In this document: positions 32,625 to 42,712 of the stretch, piece after piece
Layout of the letters: every line of letters starts with the position of its first letter
Numbering within the stretch: the first letter of the stretch is position 1
Origin: Perognathus longimembris pacificus
Lineage: Eukaryota; Chordata; Mammalia; Rodentia; Heteromyidae
DNA length: 64,000 bases
Direction: 5' to 3'
Assembly (NCBI RefSeq): GCF_023159225.1
Contig: NC_063174.1
Span: forward strand, 30,835,983-30,899,982
Made by a program: the position numbers and the translations under genes
The notes under the pieces: generated by a model
Told to the model about the DNA's origin: nothing
The model's input: the letters and a program-made list of their open reading frames with translations, nothing else
Databases searched by the model: none

Positions 32625-32772
32625 AAGACTCAGCTCCTGGGGCTGGGGATCTGGCTCAGTGGAAGAGCGCCTGCCTGGTGAGCTCAAGGCCCTGAGTTCA
32701 GTCCTCAGCTCTGGGAAAAACAAAACAAAACAAAAAAACCAACCATAAAAAACTATAGAAGACTCAGCTCCT
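32625..32772 (+). mobile_element. Monomeric ID-type SINE with 14-bp target-site duplication
   Basis: AAGACTCAGCTCCT at 32625-32638 recurs at 32759-32772. The body 'ggggctggggatctggctca' with A box and 'gagttcagtcctcagctctg' as B box is a tRNA-Ala-type ID element with a (CAAAA)n tail. It has no Geo half. Confidence 0.9.
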
Positions 32773-33110
32773 ACCTTAGGCATTTATGGTGGCAATGAGC
32801 CTTGTGGTCTTACGTTCCTTTGAGCTGGGTTGCAGGTTGGGCAGAGTGCAGCAGTAAACAGCTTTGTATGTTTGTTCTCTTCCTACTGAGCAGGGAGTGG
32901 AGGCAGGGAGGGGGTCTAGATGAAGGCCAGGCAGGCTACCCTTAGCTTGGATTCTAATTCAATGCAGGAAGTGCAGTTCATCTGCTCTGACTCAAATTAA
33001 ATTTCTTCTTAAGTTAACTTAGGGCCTCATTCTTGAACACTACCACTGAGATATATCCCCTAGCTTATTTTCTTATTTTATTTTCTTCTTATTATTACTA
33101 CTATTTATTT

Positions 33111-33340
33111 TTGGCCATCATGGGGCTTGAACTCTGGGCCTGGGCATTATTCCTGAGCTCTTTCCCTCAAGGCTAGTGCTCTACCACTTGAGCCACAGCA
33201 CCATTTCTAGTTTTCTGGTGGTTAATTGGAGATAAGAGTGTCATGGACTTTTCTGCCCAGGCTGGCTTTGAACTGAAGTTCTCAGATCTCAGCCTCCTGA
33301 GTAACTAGGATTACAGGCATGTGCCACCTGCACCTGGCTA
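33111..33340 (-). mobile_element. B1-Geo composite SINE
   Basis: 'ggccatcatggggcttgaac' to 'gtgccacctgcacctggc' on the + strand; nearly full length and only mildly diverged. Confidence 0.9.
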
Positions 33341-33408
33341 GAGGCTTCATTCATTCAAGGACTTGGACCGTGGTTAAAAGAATTTGGATGAAACCATGTA
33401 GACTGTTT

Positions 33409-33642
33409 TTTGGTTGTTTTTTTTTGCTTGCTTGTTTGCTTGTTTGTTTGCCAGTCCTGGGCCTTGAACTCAGGTCCTGAGCACTGTTCCTGGCTTCTTT
33501 TTGCTCAAGGCTAGCACTCTGCCACTTAAGCCACAGCACCACTTCTGGCCGTTTTCTATATATGTGGTGCTGAGGAATCGAACCCAGGGCTTCATGTATA
33601 TAAGCCAAGCACTCTTGCCACTAGGCCATATCCCCAGGCCCC
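33409..33642 (-). mobile_element. IDL-Geo SINE
   Basis: Tail (33413-33452) of T's and GTTT/GCTT units, Geo half 'gccagtcctgggccttgaac', then ID half 'ggaatcgaacccagggcttc' to 'gccatatccccaggccc'. A short duplication TAGACTGTT flanks it (about 33400 and 33645), imperfect beyond that. Confidence 0.9.
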
Positions 33643-34072
33643 CATAGACTGTTGTAGGCACCACGTGTGGTCAAATGTCCAAGTGGATTGCAGAGAGTCA
33701 GACAAGAATCCTCCTTGGAGACATTCCAACTTAGAACCCGGGGAAAGTTCTAGTAGTCATTTGACCTGACAGTGCCAGAAATAACCTGGATGATTTCTTA
33801 AATTCTTCCAGTCTTGTGGCTCTGATGACTAACAGTGAGTGAACATGAGGGGTACAGTCTAATGAGCCTATAGGACAAACCCTTAACCTCCATCATCCCA
33901 ATCTTCCCCCTGTCCATCTCTGAACAACCTTCCTTCCCTAGTTCCATCATTGTATATTCACCGTCTCCTATCTAGTTGCCTTTCTTATTTCTCATGCTTA
34001 CTCAGATAAGGAAAAGAAAAAGTGGGAGTTTATGTGGAGAAGGGAGTAGTAGGTTGTTTGTTTGTTTGGTTT

Positions 34073-34268
34073 TGTGGGTCCAGGGGCTTGAACTCAGGGC
34101 CTGGGCACTGACCCTGAACTTGTTTGCTCAAGGCTAGTGCTCTACCATTTGAGCCATAGCTCCACTTACTGTTTCTTTGGTAGTTAATTCAAAATAAGTG
34201 TATCATGGACTTTCTTGCCTTCATACTTTCTTGGCTAGGATTACAGGTTTGAGTCACTGGTGCCCAGC
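34073..34268 (-). mobile_element. B1-Geo composite SINE with internal deletion
   Basis: Geo part intact ('ccaggggcttgaactcaggg'). The B1-like part lacks the 'gctttgaac...cagcctcctg' block between 34225 and 34237. Confidence 0.83.
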
Positions 34269-34591
34269 AGAAAAAGGTATTTTTAAGTGACAATCAGTAC
34301 AAGAAGGTCACAAGAAGCACAAGCACCCTACTAGTAACTGGGACTAGAGCTGAAAGATAAGGCTGGATGCCACTGGGCTTTCTCTTTCCTCAGGATGATT
34401 TTCCAGATGAAAAGAACTGCAATTCTCATTGATGAAATGACTTGTGGCTCAAGGTAGATACAGATATTATATAAAGCATTTGAGATTACGTGGGTAAAAT
34501 TGCAGAACAGGATTATTTCAGCAATCATTTATAAGCACTGAAAGTGGCATGAATCAATAGGACTACACAGGGGTTCGTAAAGAGCAAATGC

Positions 34592-34678
34592 TGAGGGCTA
34601 GAGTTTGAATTAAGGTGTAGAAGGGTAGAGCCCCTGCCAAGAAAGCAAGGGATCCTAAGTTCAAATCCTAGCATGAAA
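34592..34678 (+). mobile_element. tRNA-like SINE ahead of a long purine tract
   Basis: 'ggtgtagaagggtagagccc' resembles an A-box region and 'agttcaaatcctagcatgaa' is a good B box. The giant purine tract after it is its expanded tail. Confidence 0.6.
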
Positions 34679-35115
34679 GAAAGAAGAAAGGAAGAGAGAG
34701 ACACAGAGAGAGAGAGACAGAGAGAGACAGAGAGAGGAAGGAAGGAAGGAAGGAAGGAAGGAAGGAAGGAAGGAAGGAAGGAAGGAAGGAAGGAAGGAAG
34801 GAAGGAAAGGAGGGAGGGAGGGAGGGAGGGAGGGAGGGAAGGAGGGAGGGGGAGAAAGAAAAAGTGAGGGAGAGAGAGGAAGGAAAGGAAGGGAGGGGGG
34901 ATAGGAAGAAAGAAAAAGAAAGGGAGGGAGGGGGAGAGAGGAAGGAAAGAAAGGAAGAGAAGGGGGATAGAAAGAAAGAAAAAGAAAGGGGGGAGGGGGA
35001 GAGAGGAAGAAAGAAAAAGAAGGAGTGAGGGAGAGGGAGGAAAGAAGGAAGGAAGGAAGGAAGGAAGAAAGAAAGGAAGGAAGGGAAGGAAGGAAGGAAG
35101 GAAGAAGGGCTAGAG
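34679..35115 (+). repeat. 437-bp polypurine tract with (GGAA)n, (GGGA)n and (GA)n blocks
   Basis: It is almost entirely purine on the + strand. The blocks are (GGAA)n at 34737-34806, (GGGA)n at about 34807-34852, mixed GGA/GAAA, and (GGAA)n again at 35041-35105. Inside, a unit of about 65 bp ('aggaaagaaagg...agaaagaaaaagaaaggg') recurs near 34871, 34926 and 34995. Long open frames here on both strands are pure low complexity. Confidence 0.97.
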
Positions 35116-35189
35116 GCAAGGAGAAATATTCAATATATTTATTCAAAACTAGTTTTAGAAAGAAATATCTTAAGAGGAGAAAAACTAGT

Positions 35190-35430
35190 GTTAGGCAGTG
35201 GCTCATACCGTAATCCTAGCTACTCAGGAGGCTGAGATCTGAGGATCATGGTTTAAAGCTAGCCTGGGCAGGAAAATCCATGAAACTCTTATCTCCAGTA
35301 AACTACTCAGCAAAAGCTGGAAGTAGTGCTGTAGCTCAAGTGGTAGAGTGCTAGCCTTGATCGCAAAGAGGCTCAGGGACGACAGCACTCAGGCCCTGAG
35401 TTCAAGCCTCAGGACTGGCAAAAAAAAAAA
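35190..35430 (+). mobile_element. B1-Geo composite SINE
   Basis: Nearly full length, 'gttaggcagtggctcatacc' to 'gagttcaagcctcaggactg', with an A10 tail. Confidence 0.9.
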
Positions 35431-35839
35431 CTATATATATGTTTGATCAGATGTATTTCCAAGTGATGGGGGCACAAGAGTGAGCAAGGCTGTCATTGTC
35501 CCCAATAAACTAGAGCTTAAGGTCTTGTGAAAATACAACAGCATAAATCTCACTTGTAAGAAAAAGAAGAAGACACAGCAGGATACTATGCCTTTAAAAA
35601 AAATAATAATTAGAATGTAATCTTAGGCTCCAGAGTTATAACTGTGATGTCTCAGGGTGAGCCTCGCTGGACTTTGCCTTGGGTGGACAGTGTCTGGAAA
35701 CATATAGTGGACTCTAGATACCATGGAGAGATAGAACGCTTGATCATGCTCAGAGGAGAGAGGCTGAGGGATGAAGGTCACATGGTGAGTGGGAGGTTAA
35801 CTAAGGGAAAAGCAGGGTGATATCATAACCACCTTCAAA
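35431..35839. other. Intergenic, unclassified
   Basis: No gene or named repeat recognised. Confidence 0.45.
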
Positions 35840-36185
35840 TACAATGTTCCTCCACTTAAGGATAAGACTTCCCAATAACCCCACTGTACACTGAAAATCT
35901 CATGAGTCCAAAGTATACTTAATACATCTCCCCTGTGGAATACCATAGCTTATCAACACAGCACTCCATGGAGCCCTGGTTGTTTCCCATTGTGTGCACA
36001 TGGCTGATTGACAGCAAAGGCTCATTACCACTTCCCAGCATCTCAAGAGAATAAATTGCTAGTCTGGGATAATATTGAAAAAAAAAATATCCAAGTACAG
36101 TTTCTTCTGAATGCCTATCGCTTTCTGATTTTTTTAAAGTCAAACAATAGTAAGTTAAACCATTGTTAAGCGAGGCCCATCTGTA
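35840..36185 (+). repeat. Tigger/pogo-like DNA transposon remnant with both ends
   Basis: The left end 'atgttcctccacttaagg' and right end 'cattgttaagcgaggcccat' are degenerate inverted copies of each other, followed by 'ctgta'. Internal phrases 'atacttaatacatc', 'gaataccatagctta' and 'gaatgcctatcgctttctga' match, in order, a mammalian DNA-transposon repeat that I recognise but cannot name exactly. Confidence 0.62.
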
Positions 36186-36643
36186 TGTAAAAAGTTATTG
36201 AAACGGTTGTTATGCTATACGTTTAGTAATTCCAGGTGTTGTTCAAGAATTGATGGCAGAATAGTATACAATAGTTTGCAGACTGGAATATGTCAGTGCT
36301 GAGACTAGTCTCCCTTCCTCTAATAAGATAGTCTCAAGGCTGACATGCTGAGTCCTGAGTGATTACCCCAAGCTCCCAGACAACCTTGATGAACACTTCG
36401 AATGAACAAGAAATAATTGTTTTAAAAGAAAAAAGAAGACTTGGTTTCATGCTATGGAGACTGTGAACATTTAGTATCCCTGTAACAAAGCCTGATGTTA
36501 TGGTTTGGGTTTTTCTTTTTCTGAGACAAGGTTTTACTTTACAATTAACCTCCAGAGAACCACAAGTAGAGCAGTGACTCAAAATTGCAGAGCTTTGGAC
36601 TCCTGAGTCCTTGAATTATATACATGGATTACTACACTGAGAT
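36186..36643. other. Intergenic, mostly unclassified
   Basis: A weak B1-like antisense fragment ('tttctgagacaaggttttac') occurs near 36516; otherwise nothing. Confidence 0.35.
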
Positions 36644-37248
36644 TTATGGTTTGGATCTTCAATGCTCCCCCAAGTCCCACATGTTAATGGCTTGGTCCTC
36701 AGGGTTGTGCTAGCAGAAATGAGGACATTTAGAGGGTAGAGCCTACTACAAAAATGTTAAGAGCGCTAGTGGTAGGTAGTCCCTGATGAGGATATTGGAA
36801 CCCCAGCCATTCCCTGTCTCTTTGTTTTTCAGCTGCTATGAAGTGAATAGGCTTCTACCCTACACAGGGGTACCCACCATGAGGTGCTGTACTGCCGTAG
36901 GTCCAAAGCAACAGGTCAAGTGTCCATGGACTGAAACCTCCAAAACCATGAGCCCAAACAAACTTTTCCTCCTCCCCCAGCCCTTTTTTTTTTTGCCAGT
37001 CAGTCCTGGGGCTTAGGACTCTAGGCCTGAGCACTGTCCCTGGCTTCTTTTTGCTCAAGGCTACCACTCTACCTCTTGAGCCACTGCACCACTTCTTGCT
37101 ATTTTTGCTTATGTGGTGCTGAGGAATTGAACCCAGGGCTTCATGCATGCTAGACAAGCACTCTACCACTAAACCACATTCCCAGCCACTCCTCCTTATG
37201 ATTAGATTTATCTCAGTATTTGCATAGCAATCAAAGCTAACTAACACA
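36644..37248 (+). repeat. MaLR/ERVL-type LTR remnant, interrupted by a SINE
   Basis: It opens 'ttatggtttggatcttcaat', has 'gacatttagagggtagagcc' in the middle and 'ccatggactgaaacctccaa' with 'gagcccaaacaaacttttcc' near the end. It resumes after the SINE with 'tatctcagtatttgcatagc' and ends 'aactaacaca'. This order is that of MaLR-type LTRs. No internal region is present. Confidence 0.6.
36985..37185 (-). mobile_element. IDL-Geo SINE inside the MaLR-like LTR
   Basis: A T-tract tail, Geo half 'cctgagcactgtccctggct', then ID half 'ggaattgaacccagggcttc' to 'aaaccacattcccagcc'. Older subtype. Confidence 0.9.
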
Positions 37249-38194
37249 CTGGTCTTTCCTGACTGCTATTCTTGCCACAGGGCAGGGAGGGACTAACCTA
37301 TGATCCCCAGGGTTAGACCTGGCCATGTCAACATGCAACAGAGCTTATGAAATTTATGTTAGCATAAAAATGAGCTTTTTCAAAGAAGGACACAAACGTG
37401 CAATGGACTTTCTAAAGAAGTTTGCTATCATTTAATACATTCAGTTTCTAACCCTGTTTGGGAATGATGGACACTAGGCCTCTTCTTAAAGGCCTACCCT
37501 AGGCCTAGCACAGCCTGGAACTGGCTTAGTAGGCTCGCAACTATTGCGCTGTGTGGAGCTGGCTAACCATAATGTTTCCCCGGGCCACATGCCCCCCTGA
37601 GGCTTTCACTGTGCCACACTGTCATGAATCTGGGCTCCACGGGGCTCAGCAAAGTGTGTATGAAATGCACCACAGCTCCAACGGCAAAGGAGATGGTACA
37701 AATGGTAAAAGGCTCTCTGCTCACCCATATGGGGGCTTGATCAAATCCTCTGGGACTTCGGTTTACAGAATTGGCATCCTGAGGCTCTTGAGATTTACTC
37801 CCCTTGGCCTGTTCCTCATCATGCATGTTCTGCCTTTTAGCAACAAGAGCTAAGCACCCTGCCTACCAGTACAGAACTCCAAAGTAAAATAAAGATCTGT
37901 TCAGGCACATGTATGATGAGGCTCTGGTGGGGGTGGGGGTGGGGGCCTTTTTTTGTCTTTAGCATCCAAAGATGAGCACTAGTCCCATTTTCTACTGGTT
38001 TACTCTGGTGGTTTATGAAAGCCCATTGTACGTATCTCCTCCCAAGCTAGTATTCAAGGAACTCACAATAGTGGCATTAAATTGGTTGTGATAAGAATAT
38101 TTACACCATGGAAATGGGCAAATGCTATGAACTAGAACTTCCACTATTATTGGTATCATTGTTATTTTTAGAAAAGTTTTTTAATAAGACCAGG
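37249..38194. other. Intergenic, unclassified, with a G-rich tract
   Basis: Three runs of five G separated by single T's lie at 37929-37945, capable of a quadruplex with the adjacent GG. Open frames of 87-100 codons on both strands at 37551-37853 overlap each other and resemble no family. Confidence 0.4.
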
Positions 38195-38400
38195 GAATAG
38201 TGAAGTAGGAAGAAAATTGCGGGATTAGATTTAGTCTGGACCTGTTTTACCAGTTATGGTTATCTGGGGTTGAGGAAGGGTAGATATTAAAACCTCTGAA
38301 AGCTTTGTTTTCTTGTGTATAAAATGAGGATAATAATGAAAATTAAAATATTAGCAGGAGAGGAGCAGATGAAATCAATCAGTGTCCACATATCACTTAT
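38195..38400 (+). repeat. MIR SINE remnant
   Basis: 'gtctggacctgttttaccag' and 'aaagctttgttttcttgtgt', then 'ataaaatgaggataataatg' follow the MIR order. Confidence 0.62.
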
Positions 38401-38497
38401 TAAACTAGGCTTGTTTCTTCATTGTAGTTTCAGACAACAACCCTCAATGACAGAATAGGTGAACACCCCTGAAATGGAGATTTTTGTTGTTGTTGTT

Positions 38498-38593
38498 CCA
38501 GTCCTGGGGCTTCTACTCTGGGCCTGAGCATTATCCCTGAGCTTTTCTTTTGCTCAAGGCTGGTACTCTATCATTTGAGCCACAGCTCCACTT

Positions 38594-38647
<54 letters not shown>

Positions 38648-38775
38648 TCTGTATGCACTTAATTGGAGATAGTAGTCTCATAGACTTTCCTGCTTGGGAT
38701 GGCTTCAAATCATGATCCTCAGATTTCAGCCTCCTAAGGAGCTAGGATTACCGGTGTGAGCCACAAGTGCCAGCA
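38498..38775 (-). mobile_element. B1-Geo SINE with an internal (GT)n expansion
   Basis: The Geo half (38498-38596) and B1-like half (38650-38775) are separated by a (GT)24 array at 38597-38645. Elsewhere CA arrays sit at the 3' end of these SINEs; here the array sits at the junction of the halves. Confidence 0.9.
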
Positions 38776-39139
38776 GTGGATTTTTGTTTTAAATGTGGAA
38801 AACCTTCCTAGAGTCTTCTCAGCCTTTTAATCCTCATACCCCACAGGTCAATTTGCCATCCCATAATCACAACTAGGACCAATCTCTCAATGAGAAGTGG
38901 GAGCCAAGTCACAGTTAAAGGGGTTCTGGAGCCCCTGTTGAAAATAGGGTTGTTGTTGTTGTTTTTTTAATACCCCAATGTCTGTAATTCCAATGCATAG
39001 TCAGAACATAGAAACTGTGGCTGTAAGTCTAAGTCTTAATCAAGTTACGATTTAGCCCACTGGGACAAGAGGGATGACACAAGATTCATTCTTCCCAGAG
39101 GACCCTAATGGAGGACACAGTCAAGGGAGACTGTGGGAG
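38776..39139. other. Intergenic, unclassified
   Basis: Nothing recognised. Confidence 0.4.
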
Positions 39140-39366
39140 AGGCTTGAACTCAGTCTAGGCCCTATCCCTGAACTTTTTCTCTCAAGGCTAGAAACATAGC
39201 ATAGACAATAGCATTTTGAGCCACAGCTCCACTTCCAGTTTCCTGGTGAATTGTTGATAAAGAGTCTCACACACTTTCCGGCCAGGGCTGGCTTTGAAAT
39301 GCAGATCCTCAGATCTCAGTCTCCTGGTTAGGTAGGATTACAGGGGTAAGCCATTGGCACCTGGCA
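39140..39366 (-). mobile_element. B1-Geo composite SINE
   Basis: 'gaggcttgaactcagtctag' to 'gccattggcacctggc', with about 20 extra bases ('aaacatagcatagacaatag') in the A-box region. Confidence 0.82.
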
Positions 39367-40031
39367 AGGACTTATTCTTGAGTCTCAGAACCTGAGCAAC
39401 TTGGCAACTGCCAGGTATATTCTATGGACTCTGAAGAAAATGGGCTTTAGAGCCCAGAGATGTGGATATGAAACTTGATCACTAGTTCACTCAGGGCTGG
39501 TTGTTGTTATCCCCTCCCAATCCTTGTGAATGGCAGCACAAGGTGAATTACCTATTCATGTGCAAACTACTAGAGGCCAACAATGTTTCAGATTTGTTTT
39601 TTGTTTTTTTTCTGATTTGGAAATATTTGTATATACATAATGAGAGATCTTGGAGATAGGACTTAAGTCTAAAGACAAAATTCATTTGTTTCAAGTAAAC
39701 CTTATACACAGCCCATAGGTAATATTATATGGTTTTAGTGCACCTGTGTTTTGACTGTTATTCATCACATGAGGTCAGTGTGGAATTTTCCACTACAATC
39801 ATGTTGACACTGAAACTGTCAGGAATTTTGGCACATTTCAAATTTTGTTCTTTGGGATTAGAAATGTTCAAGCAGTAGCAATAATAATACTATCTGCTCC
39901 TCCCTGCCATGGGATTTCCATTGGGAATGACAGCCAGTACACTTCAGAAGTAGCAGAGTCCTGGTCCCCTAAAAACAAAGGAGAAAAGAAGATTCCAGGG
40001 TTAGGCAGGGACACTTCCAAATCAGTGCTTT

Positions 40032-40035
<4 letters not shown>
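39367..40035. other. Intergenic, unclassified
   Basis: A weak MIR-like trace at 39450-39500. Otherwise nothing recognised. Confidence 0.4.

Positions 40036-40083
<48 letters not shown>
40036..40083 (+). repeat. (CA)24 microsatellite
   Basis: Uninterrupted CA array with no SINE adjoining. Confidence 0.97.
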
Positions 40084-40087
<4 letters not shown>

Positions 40088-40811
40088 TGATTCAGGGTGG
40101 GACATGGTATCTTTCTGTCTCAGACCAAGGCAAGGTAGGAACAGAGAAAGAGTCTTTGTGAAATGGAAATGTCAGGTCACAGCAAGACCACAGCGCTGCT
40201 CCTTTCTCAGCTGACTACCCTGTTAAGGGAATCTGCTCAGGCCTGTGCTTCCCAGCTGACATAGAGCCACACACCAGTTTCCACATGACTCTAGATCCTG
40301 CCAGACAGACTCATGGCCCTGGCTGAAGAAGTACAGATGCTCTGGAGTGACTGGACCTCAAGTCCCAAGAGGGCTATTAAGGCATATTGGAAAGATGGTA
40401 TCAGGAATCTTGTGCTTGACTGCTCAGGAATGTGTGGTTTGGGTCACTTTCTGGAAGGTCTGCTGGGGGTAATACAGGAATGTTGTAACAGCTCTGGATC
40501 ACCTTGGAAAAATACCGTTCATTGCCAGCCTGGCATTGCAATTCCAGGAAGCAGCTGCTTATGAATCAGCAGTGGCGTCTTTCCTTGTGGCTTCAGGAAG
40601 GGCATCCAGGGCCTCACCCATCTCCTCTCTAGAGAGAGCAGAATGAGCCAGACACGCACAGGCTCTGCTGGAAGTGACTGAATGAGGGGATCCCTGATAA
40701 TTTGCTCTCCTCCCAGGGTAGAGAAAAAGAATTGACACGAGGTCTTTAGGCTCTAGGTTCTACTTGGGTCTTTGGGAGATAATTTCAGGCTTTTGATATA
40801 AAAAAAAGACA
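40084..40811. other. Intergenic, unclassified single-copy DNA
   Basis: A clean stretch of about 700 bases without any repeat that I recognise. An 83-codon open frame (40313-40564) starts in a reasonable context but matches no family. Confidence 0.4.
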
Positions 40812-41010
40812 CACAGCAGCTGTGTGCCTGTGGCTTGCACCTGTAATCCTGGCTTCTCAGGAGGCTGAGATCTGAGAATCTCAGTTCAAAGCCAGTCTGG
40901 GCAGGAAAGTCCATGGGACTCCTGTATCCAAGTAACCACCAGAAAACTGGAAGTGGTGCTGTGTGGCTCAAAGTGAGCAGAAAAAGTTCAGGGACAGAAT
41001 GATAGCTAGA
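40812..41010 (+). mobile_element. B1-Geo SINE, 3' part truncated
   Basis: 'tgtgtgcctgtggcttgcac' to 'ccaccagaaaactggaagtg', then a Geo half missing its B-box end after 'agttcagggacag'. Confidence 0.85.
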
Positions 41011-41600
41011 TAACCACACAGCTTCTCTCTTATAACAAACGTAGGGGAAAATCTTCACACAGGATAGCATGGTATGAATTTGCTTTGACATGATATTGGT
41101 GTCTTACCTGAAGAGTGTCAGAGCCTGAGGAACTCACGGAAGGTTGTTGGATTGTCCTATAGCCAGCAGCTATTTGAGCACAAGGGCCATCTGTACTGTA
41201 GGTTCAATGCTGCCTCTGGGAGTTGAGTGGGGGGGCTTGCTAGCCAATGGGAAACAGTCTTAGGAAAGGACAGTGGGGTCACAGCTCCCACTGTCCCCTC
41301 TCTCTGCCTGGCCCTCTGGAGCACTGTTCCTACTTTATGCTTTTCATTGATCAATCTCTTGGCTCCTTCTGAGGTTGTTGCTGCCTATGGAATTGCTTAG
41401 GATGTGTGTATCTCCATTTTCCTACAGGCCAGTGAAACTTGTAAAGTGAAGAGAGTGGGTTCTGAGTAGCTCCTGGAAGTGAAATCCTCTCACATCACCC
41501 CATCTCTAGGCTGGCTCAACTCTACGTTCTTGTGTGTAATACAAGTTTAGACTTCAGTGACCCATGTTCAGCTCTGATGACTGCAAGTTCACATTCACTG
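41011..41600. other. Intergenic, unclassified
   Basis: No gene or named repeat recognised. Confidence 0.4.
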
Positions 41601-41642
41601 ATGACTCATAAAATCTGCAACCTTGAACAATGAGCTGAGTCA
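41601..41642. promoter_or_regulatory. Candidate paired AP-1 sites
   Basis: ATGACTCAT at 41601-41609 is a perfect extended AP-1 palindrome, and TGAGTCA lies 27 bases further at 41636-41642. The flanks carry no repeat that I recognise. Function is inferred from motifs only. Confidence 0.35.
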
Positions 41643-42563
41643 ATGGATGTGAGCTATAGGCTTTACAGTCTCCGATTATAATGTGTCAGAGCCCTATATA
41701 CAATCTTTGTGAGTACTCTGAGAAGGTAAGGGACAGGTAGGTAAGATAGCCATATCCTTCCACACTTTATCCTCAAGGCCTGTAGCTCAGGAGCTGGTAG
41801 GCCATACAGCAGGCAGCTGGGTTCCCTGTAAGGATTTGAGCAGTGACAAAGAGATGCAGAGTGTGGAGAGAAACCTGCACTAATGCCAGCTCCAAGGAAG
41901 CCCCTGCCAGAGACATCTGTGCCTCCCAGTGGAGGGGAGGAGTTAAAGGCAGTGAGGAAACTGTTAGGTAAGTCTAAAGTCAGGGTGAAAGAAAGAAGAT
42001 AGGAGGTTTCAAAGGAGCAGCTCCTGGAGTTCATTTCCTGATGTGATAAATAATGTCACTCCAACCCTGTCCTTTCTCCAACCTGCCTTTCCTTGCTGCT
42101 CTTTGTGGTTGTAGTCTAGTCTAGTGCTTCTCATCAGCAACACCCATTAGACATGAAGATGGCAGCCCCACCCCAGGGCAAACAGTGTTTTCCCCAGCCC
42201 TCCAGGCTGGTTCTCCAGTGGACTAGAGTCTCAGGACCATCACTCCTTCCCTTAGGCTTGCAGGCCCCACAAAGTTCAGATTTACCAAGCATCGGTGTAG
42301 TACTGAGCACCAAGTGGGCCAGGGCCATGGCCTGGAGCTGGGCCAAGAAAGCTGAGATTCAAAGAGGCAGACTGGGCTCCAGCGTGGGCCTGTTTGGGGG
42401 TGGGTGACCATGGCTAAGTCACTTGCTTCTCAGACTCTGTGGTTTCTCCACTGTGAAGGAAACAGGAAGAACTGGATCGCTGAGGTTGGGCAGTCCTCTG
42501 GGCCTGGGTCTGGGTCTGGCCAGGGCTGTAGCTTCTTCTCTCACAGTTCTGTGCAGCTTCTGT
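41643..42563. other. Intergenic, unclassified
   Basis: GC-richer than its surroundings. A MIR-like trace ('ggctaagtcacttgcttctc') lies near 42412-42470. Several open frames of 60-120 codons on both strands show no family. Confidence 0.4.
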
Positions 42564-42565
42564 TG

Positions 42566-42610
<45 letters not shown>

Positions 42611-42673
42611 CTCTCTGTCTCTGTCTCTGTCTCTGTCTCTCTCTGTCTCTGTCTCTCTCTTTCTTTGTCTCTG

Positions 42674-42709
<36 letters not shown>

Positions 42710-42712
42710 TCA
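42564..42712 (+). repeat. 149-bp (CT)n/(CTGT)n microsatellite
   Basis: CT runs alternate with CTGT and CTGTCT interruptions in a semi-regular way. The Leu/Ser-rich and Glu/Arg-rich open frames on the two strands are low-complexity artefacts. Confidence 0.97.

Noticed and set aside
33400..33660. A clean target-site duplication for the IDL-Geo at 33409
   Set aside because: Only TAGACTGTT is shared; beyond that the flanks differ, so it is noted as imperfect and not used for dating.
34737..34852. CRISPR-like regular repeats
   Set aside because: The repeats are tetranucleotide microsatellite units without unique spacers, in a mammalian genome.
34661..35206. Open frames of 181 and 64 codons over the polypurine tract
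   Set aside because: They consist of Ser/Pro/Phe or Lys/Arg/Glu/Gly repeats that follow directly from the microsatellite; no start context or family.
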